Source of the DNA: IMCC26256 sp037146835
GTDB taxonomy: Bacteria; Actinomycetota; Acidimicrobiia; IMCC26256
Assembly (NCBI GenBank): GCA_037146835.1
Contig: JBAWWI010000011.1
Span: forward strand, 1 to 36,054
Length of the DNA stretch: 36,054 nt
Direction: 5' to 3'
The notes beneath the pieces were generated by a model. The model made no database searches and was not told the DNA's origin. It saw only the letters and a program-made list of their open reading frames with translations. Shown here piece by piece: positions 10,167 through 18,160 of this stretch. Numbering within the stretch: position 1 is the stretch's first letter; each line of letters opens with the position of its first letter. The position numbers and the translations under genes were made by a program.

Positions 10167-10199
10167 GAAGAGCAATGAAGAGAAACCAAGCACGCAGCC

Positions 10200-11753
10200 C
10201 TAACTAGTGGGTGTGCTCTCGATGTCGCTCTCGGCCTCTTCCACAACTAGCGCTCTAATCGCCTCGGGCCTCTCAGGGCGCGACTGCGGGAAGAGAATTA
10301 CCTCGCGAATCGATGCAACCCCTGCGATGAGCATCACTAACCGGTCGATACCGATACCGAGACCACCGGTTGGCGGGAGTCCGTACTCAATCGCTCGCAA
10401 ATAATCTTCGTCGACTCCATGAGCCTCCGCGTCGCCATCTGCTTGGAGCTGCGCCTGAGCTTCAAATCGCTCGCGCTGATCAACTGGATCGTTCAACTCG
10501 CTGAAAGCATTTGCTAGTTCGCGGCCACCGATGATCGCCTCGAAGCGCTCCGTCAATGTCGGATCATCTCGATGTACGCGTGCAAGAGGCGATACCTCTC
10601 TTGGGTAATCGAGCACGAATACTGGTCCGACCAACTTGTGCTCGGTTGTCTTCTCGTAGATCTCGAGCATCAATTTCCCAGAGCCCCACGACTTCTCGTA
10701 AGGCACCTCAAACTTGTCGCAGAGAACGCGCACTTCCTCAACGGGCATACTCGGGTGTACGTCGACGCCGGCGTGCTCAAGGATTGCATCGCGAAGCGTG
10801 ACGCGTCTCCAAGGTGGGGCAAGCTCAAGCACCTCGCCATCGTGAGTAACTTGTGTTGTTCCGAGAGCAACCATCGCGCAGTGTGCAACTAGCTCCTCGG
10901 TCAGGGTCATCATCTCGCCATAATCAACGAATGCTTCGTAGAGCTCAAGCATCGTGAACTCTGGGTTGTGGCGAGTGGAGAGCCCCTCATTTCTAAAGAC
11001 CCTGCCCATCTCATAGACCTTGTCGAACCCTGCAACGATTAAGCGCTTTAGGTGCAGCTCGAGAGCGATTCGGAGCACAAGATCCATGTCGAGAGCATTG
11101 TGATGGGTAAGGAATGGTCGCGCTGCCGCACCACCAGCCTGATCGTGCAACACCGGTGTCTCGACCTCAATAAACCCGAGCGATCCGAGGTAATCGCGGA
11201 TAGCGGCCATCACCTTGAAGCGAATCTCGAAGACGCGGCGAGCCTCTTCGTTGACAATTAGATCGACATACCTCTGGCGGAAACGAGTATCTACATCCGA
11301 GAGACCGTGCCACTTATCGGGGAGAGGCCGCAGCGCTTTGGAAAGGAGTTGGAAAGATCGCACCTTTACCGAGAGCTCGCCTTTGCGTGTTGTCATTACA
11401 ACTCCCTCGACACCAACCCAGTCACCAAGGTCAAGCGCGTCGAAATCGTTGTGCCCTTCAATCCCTATCTCGCCCTCGGAGACAAAAAGCTGTACCGCTC
11501 CAGAGCCATCGCGCATCGTTGCAAACGTGAGTTTGCCCTGGCGCCTCAGGAGCAACAAGCGACCCGCTACGCGTACGACTTCATCTGTCTCGGTGCCGGC
11601 CTCAAGGTCAGGAAATTTCTCACGCAAGCCGCCGATAGTCGTGCTGCGATCGAAACGCACTGGGTATGGCTCGATGCCCGCGGCGCGCATGCTCTCTACT
11701 TTTTCGAGGCGGCGCGTTCGCTCATCTGTTGGGCGTTCTGGAGTATCGGTCAC
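10200..11753 (-). CDS. lysS: Lysyl-tRNA synthetase, class II
   Basis: Charges tRNA-Lys. The 517-residue protein has an N-terminal OB-fold anticodon-binding domain (about 45-150) and a class II catalytic core: motif 1 around FIEVETPVLH, motif 2 FRNEGLSTRHNPEFTMLELY, motif 3 GGLGIGIDRLVML. The start is GTG at 11753, overlapping the coaX stop as GTGA and preceded by GGGAGAG, which implies translational coupling; the frame extends 15 codons into coaX without a usable signal. It is the last gene of the cofactor superoperon. In Streptomyces and Mycobacterium lysS also follows coaX, so the link is ancient. Confidence 0.97.
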   Translation of the reverse strand: MTDTPERPTDERTRRLEKVESMRAAGIEPYPVRFDRSTTIGGLREKFPDLEAGTETDEVVRVAGRLLLLRRQGKLTFATMRDGSGAVQLFVSEGEIGIEGHNDFDALDLGDWVGVEGVVMTTRKGELSVKVRSFQLLSKALRPLPDKWHGLSDVDTRFRQRYVDLIVNEEARRVFEIRFKVMAAIRDYLGSLGFIEVETPVLHDQAGGAAARPFLTHHNALDMDLVLRIALELHLKRLIVAGFDKVYEMGRVFRNEGLSTRHNPEFTMLELYEAFVDYGEMMTLTEELVAHCAMVALGTTQVTHDGEVLELAPPWRRVTLRDAILEHAGVDVHPSMPVEEVRVLCDKFEVPYEKSWGSGKLMLEIYEKTTEHKLVGPVFVLDYPREVSPLARVHRDDPTLTERFEAIIGGRELANAFSELNDPVDQRERFEAQAQLQADGDAEAHGVDEDYLRAIEYGLPPTGGLGIGIDRLVMLIAGVASIREVILFPQSRPERPEAIRALVVEEAESDIESTPTS

Positions 11754-12514
11754 TGATTTCTCTCCCACACAATGCGCAGCCCCTCGAGGGTGAGCCACGG
11801 CTCGTAGTGCTCAATAGTTCTCGAATATGGAACCATAAGCTCGGCCAATCCACCTGTTGCAATAACCGTGCATTTCCCTAACTCTGCTTGGAAACGCTCG
11901 ACCATCGAATCGACCTGGCCGCTGAATCCATAGATGGCACCAGACTGAATCGACTCCACGGTGGTCTTACCAATCACATTTCTAGGCGCAACGAGTTCAA
12001 CGCGGCGCAGGGCAGCTGCGCGCCCAAATAATGCGTCTAACGAGATCTCTATCCCCGGGAGAATCGCGCCGCCAAGATACTCACCTTTTTCGCTGATGGC
12101 CTCGATCGTGTTGGCAGTTCCAAAATCGACAACAACTGTCGGTCCGCCATATTTTTCATACGCAGCTACCGCGTCTGCGATGCGATCCGGACCAACTTCT
12201 TTCGGGTTGTCGTAGAGGATCGGCATTCCGGTTCGGACCCCGGGCTCAATGACAAGCGCCTCAAAGCCAAAGTATCTGCGGGTCATATCACGAAGCGACG
12301 CGGTGATCCGAGGGACCCCAGAGCAGATTGCAACTCCGGTAATTTCGTCATCGAACGAAAACCCGTGGAACCCGAGGAACTGCTGAATCATCAATGCGAG
12401 CTCGTCTGAAGTGCGCTCAGCTGCAGTTGCGATGCGCCAGTGGTCAGCAAGGGTCGCCCCGTCAAAGAGGCCAATAACAGTCTGTGTGTTTCCTGTATCG
12501 ATTGCTAGCAGCAT
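11750..12514 (-). CDS. coaX: Type III pantothenate kinase
   Basis: First step of CoA synthesis: phosphorylates pantothenate, insensitive to CoA feedback. The 254-residue ASKHA-fold protein starts MLLAIDTGNTQTVIGLFDG (phosphate-binding Asp6 and GNT at 8-10) and carries VVDFGTANTIEA, the second phosphate/adenosine motif, plus GGAILPGIEISLDALFGRAA, the pantothenate-binding region. The start is ATG at 12514, directly abutting the nadC stop (TAAATG); only a weak internal binding site is visible, so coupling is likely. It overlaps lysS by 4 nt. Its kinship with panC 2.5 kb upstream places pantothenate synthesis and activation in one operon. Confidence 0.97.
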   Translation of the reverse strand: MLLAIDTGNTQTVIGLFDGATLADHWRIATAAERTSDELALMIQQFLGFHGFSFDDEITGVAICSGVPRITASLRDMTRRYFGFEALVIEPGVRTGMPILYDNPKEVGPDRIADAVAAYEKYGGPTVVVDFGTANTIEAISEKGEYLGGAILPGIEISLDALFGRAAALRRVELVAPRNVIGKTTVESIQSGAIYGFSGQVDSMVERFQAELGKCTVIATGGLAELMVPYSRTIEHYEPWLTLEGLRIVWERNQ

Positions 12515-13357
12515 TTAATCGAGGTCCAGTCCTATATCGACCGCTGGGGCCGAGTGCGTAATTGCGCCTACCGATATAAACGTCGCACCGGCCGATGCAT
12601 AATCACCAACAGTATCTATTGAGACCCCGCCCGATACCTCTAATTGAACCTCCGGCCCAGCGATCTCACGCGCTTCGCGAACCATCTCAGGAGTCATGTT
12701 GTCGAGGAGAATTAGATCAGCGCCTACCTCGATCGCCTCTCTCATTTGGTCGAGCGTGTCGCACTCAACCTCAACGATTCTCCCAGGCCAATGAGCTTTA
12801 GCCCTGCGCACCGCGGAGGTGAGGTCATAGTGAACTAGGTGGTTGTCCTTAATTAACACTGCATCTGAGAGGCATTCGCGATGGTTAAACCCGCCACCTG
12901 CACGAACTGCCGCCTTCTCTAGAGCGCGTAGACCCGGGAGCGTCTTTCTCGTATCGCGAATCTGAGCCTTCCCATGTGCACTCCTTACGTAACGCCGTGT
13001 GAGGGTTGCAACTCCGGAGCAGTGCTGTAGCAGATTTAGGGCGGTGCGTTCCGCAGAGAGAATTGATCGAAGAGAGCCGCTAACCGAGCCAAAGGCGACA
13101 CCAGGAAGAACATCTGCTCCTTCAGGTGAGGTCCATGCAACTACTAGGTCTGAGTCGACTTGACGAAAGACTTCACTCGCAGCCGCTGTACCCGCGAGTA
13201 CCGCGTCAGCACGCGATACAAATCTCCCAGTTCCATATGCATCCTCAGGGATCACAGCTATAGAGGTGAGGTCGCCTAGGAGGCCGAAGTCTTCTCGAAG
13301 TGCAAGCGCTACAACCTCGCGGAGTATTCCTGCGGGTGGATCAAAATTAGTTGTCAC
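12515..13357 (-). CDS. nadC: Nicotinate-nucleotide diphosphorylase (carboxylating), quinolinate phosphoribosyltransferase
   Basis: Converts quinolinate and PRPP to nicotinate mononucleotide, CO2 and PPi in de novo NAD synthesis. The 280-residue protein has LREDFGLLGDLTS near the N-terminus, LNLLQHCSGVAT, RDTRKTLPGLRALEKAAVRAGGG (substrate-binding Arg/Lys cluster), HRECLSDAVLIKDNH and the C-terminal barrel motif LEVSGGV. The start is GTG at 13357, overlapping the nadB stop as GTGA. It follows nadB directly; nadA, which makes quinolinate with NadB, is not in the window. Confidence 0.97.
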   Translation of the reverse strand: MTTNFDPPAGILREVVALALREDFGLLGDLTSIAVIPEDAYGTGRFVSRADAVLAGTAAASEVFRQVDSDLVVAWTSPEGADVLPGVAFGSVSGSLRSILSAERTALNLLQHCSGVATLTRRYVRSAHGKAQIRDTRKTLPGLRALEKAAVRAGGGFNHRECLSDAVLIKDNHLVHYDLTSAVRRAKAHWPGRIVEVECDTLDQMREAIEVGADLILLDNMTPEMVREAREIAGPEVQLEVSGGVSIDTVGDYASAGATFISVGAITHSAPAVDIGLDLD

Positions 13358-14997
13358 ACGACCTCCGGTGAGAATCTTGCTGAATCCGTAAGTAGAACAT
13401 CTTCGGCAGGCTGCACGTGGGTTACAAGCGGAACAAAACTCGCCTCGGAGCCAAACAGGTGAATAAATCTCCCAAGTAGATCCGGGCTCTGTTCTGTAAA
13501 ATCAAGTCGCGTATGGGTCCCGCGCGACTCTTCTCTGCGAAGCGCTGCCGTCACAAGTGTGCGCGCCACCGTCACAAGATTATTGATCTCGTACTGCGCT
13601 GGGGTCTCTGCAGGGAGGCTGAGCGGAAGAACATCAAGGACTCCAGTGAGGCTCCCGGCATCGCGTAAAACTCCAGCGCCGAAGGTCATGGCGCGCTGAA
13701 GGGCCTCTAGCGTTATCGAACCGGCCGCCGCGGAGCCTTCGTCGATGCGTGTAGTAGCGGCATGCTGCTTCGAGACAACAGATAGAACGCTGCGCAGAAC
13801 ACCCGTAGCGAGGGGCTCTTGCCTTCCATCAAGAATTGCCTCAACCGCTCGCGGCGCGAATACCAGCCCGTCGAGCAGGGAGTTCGAGGCGAGGCGATTG
13901 GCTCCGTGTACGCCAGAACACGCCACCTCTCCGCAGGCCCAGAGGCCAGGAAGAGTTGTTGCACCGTCTAGGTCGGTACAGATTCCGCCCGAGAGATAGT
14001 GCGCAGCAGGGGCCACAGGCAACAGATCATGCTCAGGATCTAGACCCGCGGCTTGAGCAGCTCTGGCGACTGTTGGAAAACGCTGAGCAAAGTCGCTGAT
14101 AGCAGTTGCATCTAAGAACAAGTGCGCAAGGTTGCGCGCAACTAGACGTCTAGTAATCGCGCGAGCAACGACATCGCGGGGGGCTAGATCGCCGAGAGGG
14201 TGCTCGGCCTGCATAAACGCTTCACCGTTCTCGTCACGAAGAACCGCTCCCTCTCCGCGCAATGCTTCACTCAGCAAAGGCCTAGGCATCAGAGCTACAT
14301 CGAGTGCCGTTGGGTGGAACTGCATGAATTCAGTATCAGCAATGGCTGCACCTGCGCGATAAGCCATTGCAATTCCATCGCCGGTCGAGACTGGCGGATT
14401 CGTCGTCACAGCAAAAAGTTGCCCTGCTCCGCCTGTAGCAAGCAACACATTTCGTGCCCGCACCTCCTGAAGAGTTCCATCCGGAGCTATTGCGGTAACC
14501 CCTACGACTGCTCCACCCTCGAGTATTAGATCAACTGTGAACCAACGCTCGCGTGCCTCGATACCAGGGTGATCGTCCAAGGCAGCAACGAGTGCTCGCT
14601 CGATCTCTGCACCAGTTGCGTCTCCACCGGCATGCACGACACGAGCAAGTGAGTGCCCCCCCTCGCGCGCTAGTTCGAGTTCGCCGTCGATCGCTGCACG
14701 ATCGAACTCCGCTCCGAGCGCCATGAGATCGCGAACGCGCCGCGGCCCTTCGCGCACTAGGACGTCGACTGCTTCGATATCGCAGAGGCCACCGCCGGCC
14801 TCAAGAGTGTCAGCACGATGGAGCGCTGGCGAGTCAGGCTCGGAGAGCGCTGCGGCGACACCGCCCTGTGCGTAGTTCGTCGCTGTATTCGAGAGGGCGC
14901 CCTTGGTGAGCACCGTTACCTTTAGCCCTGCATCCGCTGCGCGTATTGCAGCAGAGAGCCCGGCGATACCGCTGCCAAGGACTAGGAGATCAAGCAT
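13354..14997 (-). CDS. nadB: L-aspartate oxidase
   Basis: FAD enzyme oxidising L-aspartate to iminoaspartate, the first step of NAD synthesis. The 547-residue protein has the dinucleotide fold GSGIAGLSAA at 8-17, the flavoprotein signature ATNYAQGGVAAAL, HSLARVVHAGGDATG, LSGGICTDLDGATTLPGLWACGEVACSGVHGA-type C-terminal FAD region (in parts), and the helical capping domain with ESRGTHTRLDF. ATG at 14997 lies 9 nt after the panC stop without a clear Shine-Dalgarno sequence, so coupling is probable. The stop overlaps nadC by 4 nt. The nadB-nadC pair sits where panD lies in Mycobacterium, as in Streptomyces. Confidence 0.97.
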   Translation of the reverse strand: MLDLLVLGSGIAGLSAAIRAADAGLKVTVLTKGALSNTATNYAQGGVAAALSEPDSPALHRADTLEAGGGLCDIEAVDVLVREGPRRVRDLMALGAEFDRAAIDGELELAREGGHSLARVVHAGGDATGAEIERALVAALDDHPGIEARERWFTVDLILEGGAVVGVTAIAPDGTLQEVRARNVLLATGGAGQLFAVTTNPPVSTGDGIAMAYRAGAAIADTEFMQFHPTALDVALMPRPLLSEALRGEGAVLRDENGEAFMQAEHPLGDLAPRDVVARAITRRLVARNLAHLFLDATAISDFAQRFPTVARAAQAAGLDPEHDLLPVAPAAHYLSGGICTDLDGATTLPGLWACGEVACSGVHGANRLASNSLLDGLVFAPRAVEAILDGRQEPLATGVLRSVLSVVSKQHAATTRIDEGSAAAGSITLEALQRAMTFGAGVLRDAGSLTGVLDVLPLSLPAETPAQYEINNLVTVARTLVTAALRREESRGTHTRLDFTEQSPDLLGRFIHLFGSEASFVPLVTHVQPAEDVLLTDSARFSPEVV

Positions 14998-15006
14998 TTA
15001 GTCAGC

Positions 15007-15924
15007 CTACGACCGGGCGAAGGGAAGGCCGTCACGCAGCGCTCCGAGATCGGCGAGCAATTTGCCACTTGGGTCGAGGGTAAAGGAGATGTTATCGATC
15101 AAGCGCGCTGCCCCAACACGAGCTGCCACAGCAGCAACGTACTCACGACCGACCTCAATATTCTCAGTGACGGTGAGGTCGTCGCCGGTCAAGACCTCCG
15201 CGTAGTCAATCGTCACCCCTGGTGAGGAGCCAAGAGACTGGACCAGGTCTGACTCAACCTGGAGCCGATTACGTTCTCCGGCGCCTATCGAGTCAACTAC
15301 AGCAAAAAGTGACCGGGAGAGCGCAAGTGCATTCTGGCGAGCAGGCGCATCTAAGTAGGTGTTGCGGCTCGACATTGCGAGGCCATTCTCCTCGCGCACT
15401 GTCGGGCACTCAACCACATTCACGGGCAGGCTCAAATCCCCGACGAGGCGCTTCACTACAGCAACCTGCTGATAGTCCTTCTTCCCAAAGAATGCATCGC
15501 ATGGACCAACCATCCCAAAGAGCTTCGCTACCACTGTTGCGACTCCCGCAAAGTGCGTAGGCCTCGAGGCTCCACAGAGCCGGTCGGTTAGGCCAGTAAC
15601 CGTGACCACTGTGCGCATTGGAGTTGGGTACATCTCTTCAACGCTTGGATGGAAAACAATCTCGACGCCCTCGGCGGTACAGGCCTCGATGTCGCTCTCA
15701 AAATCACGTGGATAACCGGCTAGGTCTTCGTTGGCTCCAAACTGAAGCGGGTTCACGAAGATTGATACAACAACTAGATCGCAGGCACGCTTTGCCTGCG
15801 CCATAAGCGCCCTGTGGCCAGCGTGAAGAAAACCCATGGTTGGAACAAACCCGATGGATTTTCCGTCGCGGCGCGCACCGTCAAGAGTTTGGCGCAGTTC
15901 GTCAACGCGGTTAATTACCTTCAA
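15007..15924 (-). CDS. panC: Pantothenate synthetase (pantoate-beta-alanine ligase)
   Basis: Joins pantoate and beta-alanine with ATP. Class I-type nucleotidyl-transfer fold: HAGH at 34-37 inside VPTMGFLHAGH, FVNPLQFGANEDLAGYPR, FFGKKDYQQ, and MSSRNTYLD (KMSKS-like region). At 305 residues it is slightly longer than typical (about 280), the extra being C-terminal. The start is TTG at 15924, overlapping the stop of the DUF2520 gene as TTGA and preceded by GAGGAG eight nt upstream, a strong binding site; no ATG competes. The overlap couples it to the DUF2520 protein. panB and panD are absent from the window. Confidence 0.97.
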   Translation of the reverse strand: MKVINRVDELRQTLDGARRDGKSIGFVPTMGFLHAGHRALMAQAKRACDLVVVSIFVNPLQFGANEDLAGYPRDFESDIEACTAEGVEIVFHPSVEEMYPTPMRTVVTVTGLTDRLCGASRPTHFAGVATVVAKLFGMVGPCDAFFGKKDYQQVAVVKRLVGDLSLPVNVVECPTVREENGLAMSSRNTYLDAPARQNALALSRSLFAVVDSIGAGERNRLQVESDLVQSLGSSPGVTIDYAEVLTGDDLTVTENIEVGREYVAAVAARVGAARLIDNISFTLDPSGKLLADLGALRDGLPFARS

Positions 15925-16730
15925 GAGAGCAACTCCTCAAGTTCAGCATCATCCCGGCCGGAGAGACGAAGCGCGTCACGCGCCAACGCCTTGTATACCG
16001 CTACCTCAGATGGATCTATAACTCTGAGATGCGCCTCAATCGTTGCAGCGTCTCCGCGAGAGACAGGGCCCGTGAGCGCGCTTGCAGGTCCACTAGTTAG
16101 AGCGGCCTCGATTGCGGTGCGAGCAAGTGGAGCGAACGCCTCGAACGGCACGCCAGCATTATTCGCCATCCTCTCAACCTGCCCCATCAGAGCGACTAGG
16201 TGGTTTGAGGCAACAACTGCGGTCGCGTGGTAAGCCGAGCGATTTTCAGGCAAGACAGAGAACGGATTGAGACCAATCTCGCGCGCTAATTCCTCAATCT
16301 CTGGTGGACCCTCGACAGCGCAGAACGCACCCTGAAGTTTCTCGAAGGCGTCATCGTCGGAGAGTGTCTGGAGAGGATGCAAAGAACCAAGCACAAGGTC
16401 TGGGCGAGTCGATCGCACTCCCTCCAAAGCCTCAACCCCAGTAGCACCGGCGAGGTGGATCAGGAGCGCACCACTCGCCGCTTGAACAGAGATGATTTGG
16501 GCAGTCTCACTAATTGCAGAATCCGGTGTCGCGATGATTATTAAGTCGACTCCGATCCCGACATCCGCCGCGCTGCAAGCCACAGCCCCAAGCTTCTCTG
16601 CCAATGGCTGAGAGTGCTCGATAGAACGGCCAGCAACGCGCGAAATTACCCAGCCATTATTAGCAAGTGCCTTTGCGATTGCCATGCCTGCACGGCCTGG
16701 GCCGATGATGGAGAAGGTGCGTTGATTCAA
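15921..16730 (-). CDS. Rossmann-like/DUF2520 domain oxidoreductase, candidate ketopantoate reductase
   Basis: N-terminal NAD(P)-binding Rossmann fold (FSIIGPGRAGMAIAKAL; Gly10, Gly12, Gly15) followed by the helical DUF2520 domain with HPLQTL and a His-containing helix SAYHATAVVASNHLVALM. About 269 residues. The gene overlaps panC by 4 nt and an equivalent lies beside panC in other actinobacteria. I recall that PanG of Francisella, a non-PanE ketopantoate reductase, has this architecture, so reduction of 2-dehydropantoate is the leading hypothesis; I could not confirm it. Start: TTG at 16730 has GGAG six nt upstream and puts the Gly-rich loop at the usual distance; an ATG at 16766 without a good binding site is the alternative. 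A CCCCT-TG-AGGGG hairpin lies between the two. Confidence 0.82.
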   Translation of the reverse strand: MNQRTFSIIGPGRAGMAIAKALANNGWVISRVAGRSIEHSQPLAEKLGAVACSAADVGIGVDLIIIATPDSAISETAQIISVQAASGALLIHLAGATGVEALEGVRSTRPDLVLGSLHPLQTLSDDDAFEKLQGAFCAVEGPPEIEELAREIGLNPFSVLPENRSAYHATAVVASNHLVALMGQVERMANNAGVPFEAFAPLARTAIEAALTSGPASALTGPVSRGDAATIEAHLRVIDPSEVAVYKALARDALRLSGRDDAELEELLS

Positions 16731-16804
16731 AGTGGGCTCCAGCCCCTCAAGGGGTGCCGGTCTCATTTCAGTCAAGTGGCTAAGAAATATTTGGTTGCCT
16801 TGAA

Positions 16805-17275
16805 TTACTTCAAGACTAAGGCTACCGGTATGCGCCGCACACCTGTCCATCCGCCTGCGGGGGCATCTGCCAACTCGGGGGCAATCTCACTAAGCGGTGC
16901 GAGAACAAACGCCCGTTCCCACATGCGCGGGTGCGGTACCTCAAGGTCTGGTGTGCTTACTGATTCATCGCCATAGAGCAATAAGTCGACATCGAGGGTC
17001 CTCGGCCCCCAGTGCTCCTTGCGCTCACGGCGAGCCTGCACCTCGAGACTCTGAGCAATAGCTAACAGCTCGTGAGGGGAGGCTGCAGTCTCGATTGCGA
17101 GAACCGCATTTAGAAAATCATCTTGGACAGGTCCGCCAACTGGGTCGGTCTCGTACACAGATGAAATAGCGACGAGATCAACACGAATATCTTCCGCGAG
17201 TGTGTCTAGCGCCATCTGTAAGTGCGCTAGTCGGTCACCGAGATTGGAGCCAAGCGCGAGGTACGCGCGCGTCAT
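16805..17275 (-). CDS. folK: 2-amino-4-hydroxy-6-hydroxymethyldihydropteridine pyrophosphokinase
   Basis: Transfers pyrophosphate from ATP to 6-hydroxymethyl-dihydropterin in folate synthesis. 156 residues, normal for HPPK: N-terminal YLALGSNLGDRLAHL, SSVYETDPVGG, QDDFLNAVLAI and the signature GPRTLDVDLLLYGDE with metal-binding Asp residues, then VPHPRMWERAFVLAPL. The ATG at 17275 overlaps the folB stop by one base (TAATG). Ends 74 nt before the TTG start of the DUF2520 gene. Confidence 0.97.
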   Translation of the reverse strand: MTRAYLALGSNLGDRLAHLQMALDTLAEDIRVDLVAISSVYETDPVGGPVQDDFLNAVLAIETAASPHELLAIAQSLEVQARRERKEHWGPRTLDVDLLLYGDESVSTPDLEVPHPRMWERAFVLAPLSEIAPELADAPAGGWTGVRRIPVALVLK

Positions 17276-17625
17276 TACAGCTCTACCCGCACCGCTGAAT
17301 ACTCAATGTGCTCTGGTACCGGTGGCCGCATCTTCTTGACCGTAACAACGACTCCGGTAACGCGAGGATCCGTTCGGCAGACTTCGCCTATACGCGTAGC
17401 CAACTTCTCGATTAGTGCGTAGCTCTCATCGTTGACGACTCGCGCGACCATCGCTGTGATCGCGCCGTAATCAATTGTGTCCTCGAGGAGATCGCTTGCA
17501 GCAGCCTTTGAGATGTCAACAGTTAGATCGATATCCACTTCAAATGGCTGCGCCCGCGTCTGCTCTTCAGGAAGAACTCCGTGCACACCGAGAAGACTCA
17601 GTCCTCGAAGTTGAATAGTCGCCAC
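17275..17625 (-). CDS. folB: Dihydroneopterin aldolase
   Basis: Cleaves dihydroneopterin to 6-hydroxymethyl-dihydropterin and glycolaldehyde. 116 residues with the T-fold: IQLRGLSLLGVHGVLPEEQ at the start, catalytic-site Tyr53 in TIDYGAI, LIEKLATRI, and VTVKKMRPPVP containing the conserved Lys. Start GTG at 17625, 4 nt after the stop of the phosphatase-like gene, with no strong Shine-Dalgarno sequence, so coupling is likely. Overlaps folK by one base. Confidence 0.97.
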   Translation of the reverse strand: MATIQLRGLSLLGVHGVLPEEQTRAQPFEVDIDLTVDISKAAASDLLEDTIDYGAITAMVARVVNDESYALIEKLATRIGEVCRTDPRVTGVVVTVKKMRPPVPEHIEYSAVRVEL

Positions 17626-17629
17626 GACG

Positions 17630-18160
17630 TCAAACCTTTCGACTTCTAACTAAGCCAGCATCAACTGTCGCGGCAACTATCTCGCGCCCAGTTGCTCCAA
17701 GCTCGCGCCCTGTTAAACGCTCTGCCACCATGATCGCCGGCGGCCCCTCAGGAATGAGCTCCGAGTAAAGCAAGTAACCAGCGATTACCCCAACGAGTCG
17801 ATCCCCAAACTCCTCATGGTGGAGCAAGAGTTTCTCTTTGGGGTCATCGAGCCTGCGAGCAATCGTCTCAAAGATGATGTGCAGACGAATTGGCAACTCA
17901 TCAGGGCGGCCGAGAGGAACCTGCTCACATGGGATTGCTGCCTCGTCGTACGCGCGCAGATTGTGCGGAGAGTCGAGAAGCGAGACGACTCGAGTAAAGC
18001 CTTGCTGGTGGAGCCAGATGAGCTCCTCCTGACGGCGAATCTTGCGGTGGTTGCGAGAGAAGCCTCCAGGGCGCTCAGACGCGGCCAGCCGCTCCTTAAT
18101 CACCCAGCAGAACATACGCGGCTCTAGACCCTGAGCCCAACGCCCCCTCAAGGCACTCAT
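17630..18160 (-). CDS. Dual-specificity-phosphatase-like protein lacking the catalytic Cys, inside the folate operon
   Basis: 176-residue protein I cannot assign to a named enzyme. Its first two-thirds resemble bacterial dual-specificity phosphatases: FCWVIKERLAASERPGG, then EELIWLHQQGFTRVVSLLD, as in the 'WVIPGRLAGSPRPG ... VVSL' pattern of that family. Where the family has H-C-x5-R this protein has H114-H115-EEFGD-R121, followed by a helix LVGVIAGYLLY like the one after a genuine phosphate loop. Cys is thus replaced by His and the loop Gly is shifted, so phosphatase chemistry is unlikely. The C-terminal 40 residues (AERLTGRELGATGREIVA) may be an added helical module. ATG 18160 overlaps the folP stop (ATGA); folB starts 4 nt after it. 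Role unknown; folate-enzyme regulation or phosphoprotein binding are guesses. Confidence 0.7.
   Translation of the reverse strand: MSALRGRWAQGLEPRMFCWVIKERLAASERPGGFSRNHRKIRRQEELIWLHQQGFTRVVSLLDSPHNLRAYDEAAIPCEQVPLGRPDELPIRLHIIFETIARRLDDPKEKLLLHHEEFGDRLVGVIAGYLLYSELIPEGPPAIMVAERLTGRELGATGREIVAATVDAGLVRSRKV

Noticed and set aside
11215..11793. Plus-strand open frame (192 codons) antisense to lysS
   Set aside because: Shadow of lysS; no recognisable domain and no ribosome-binding site.
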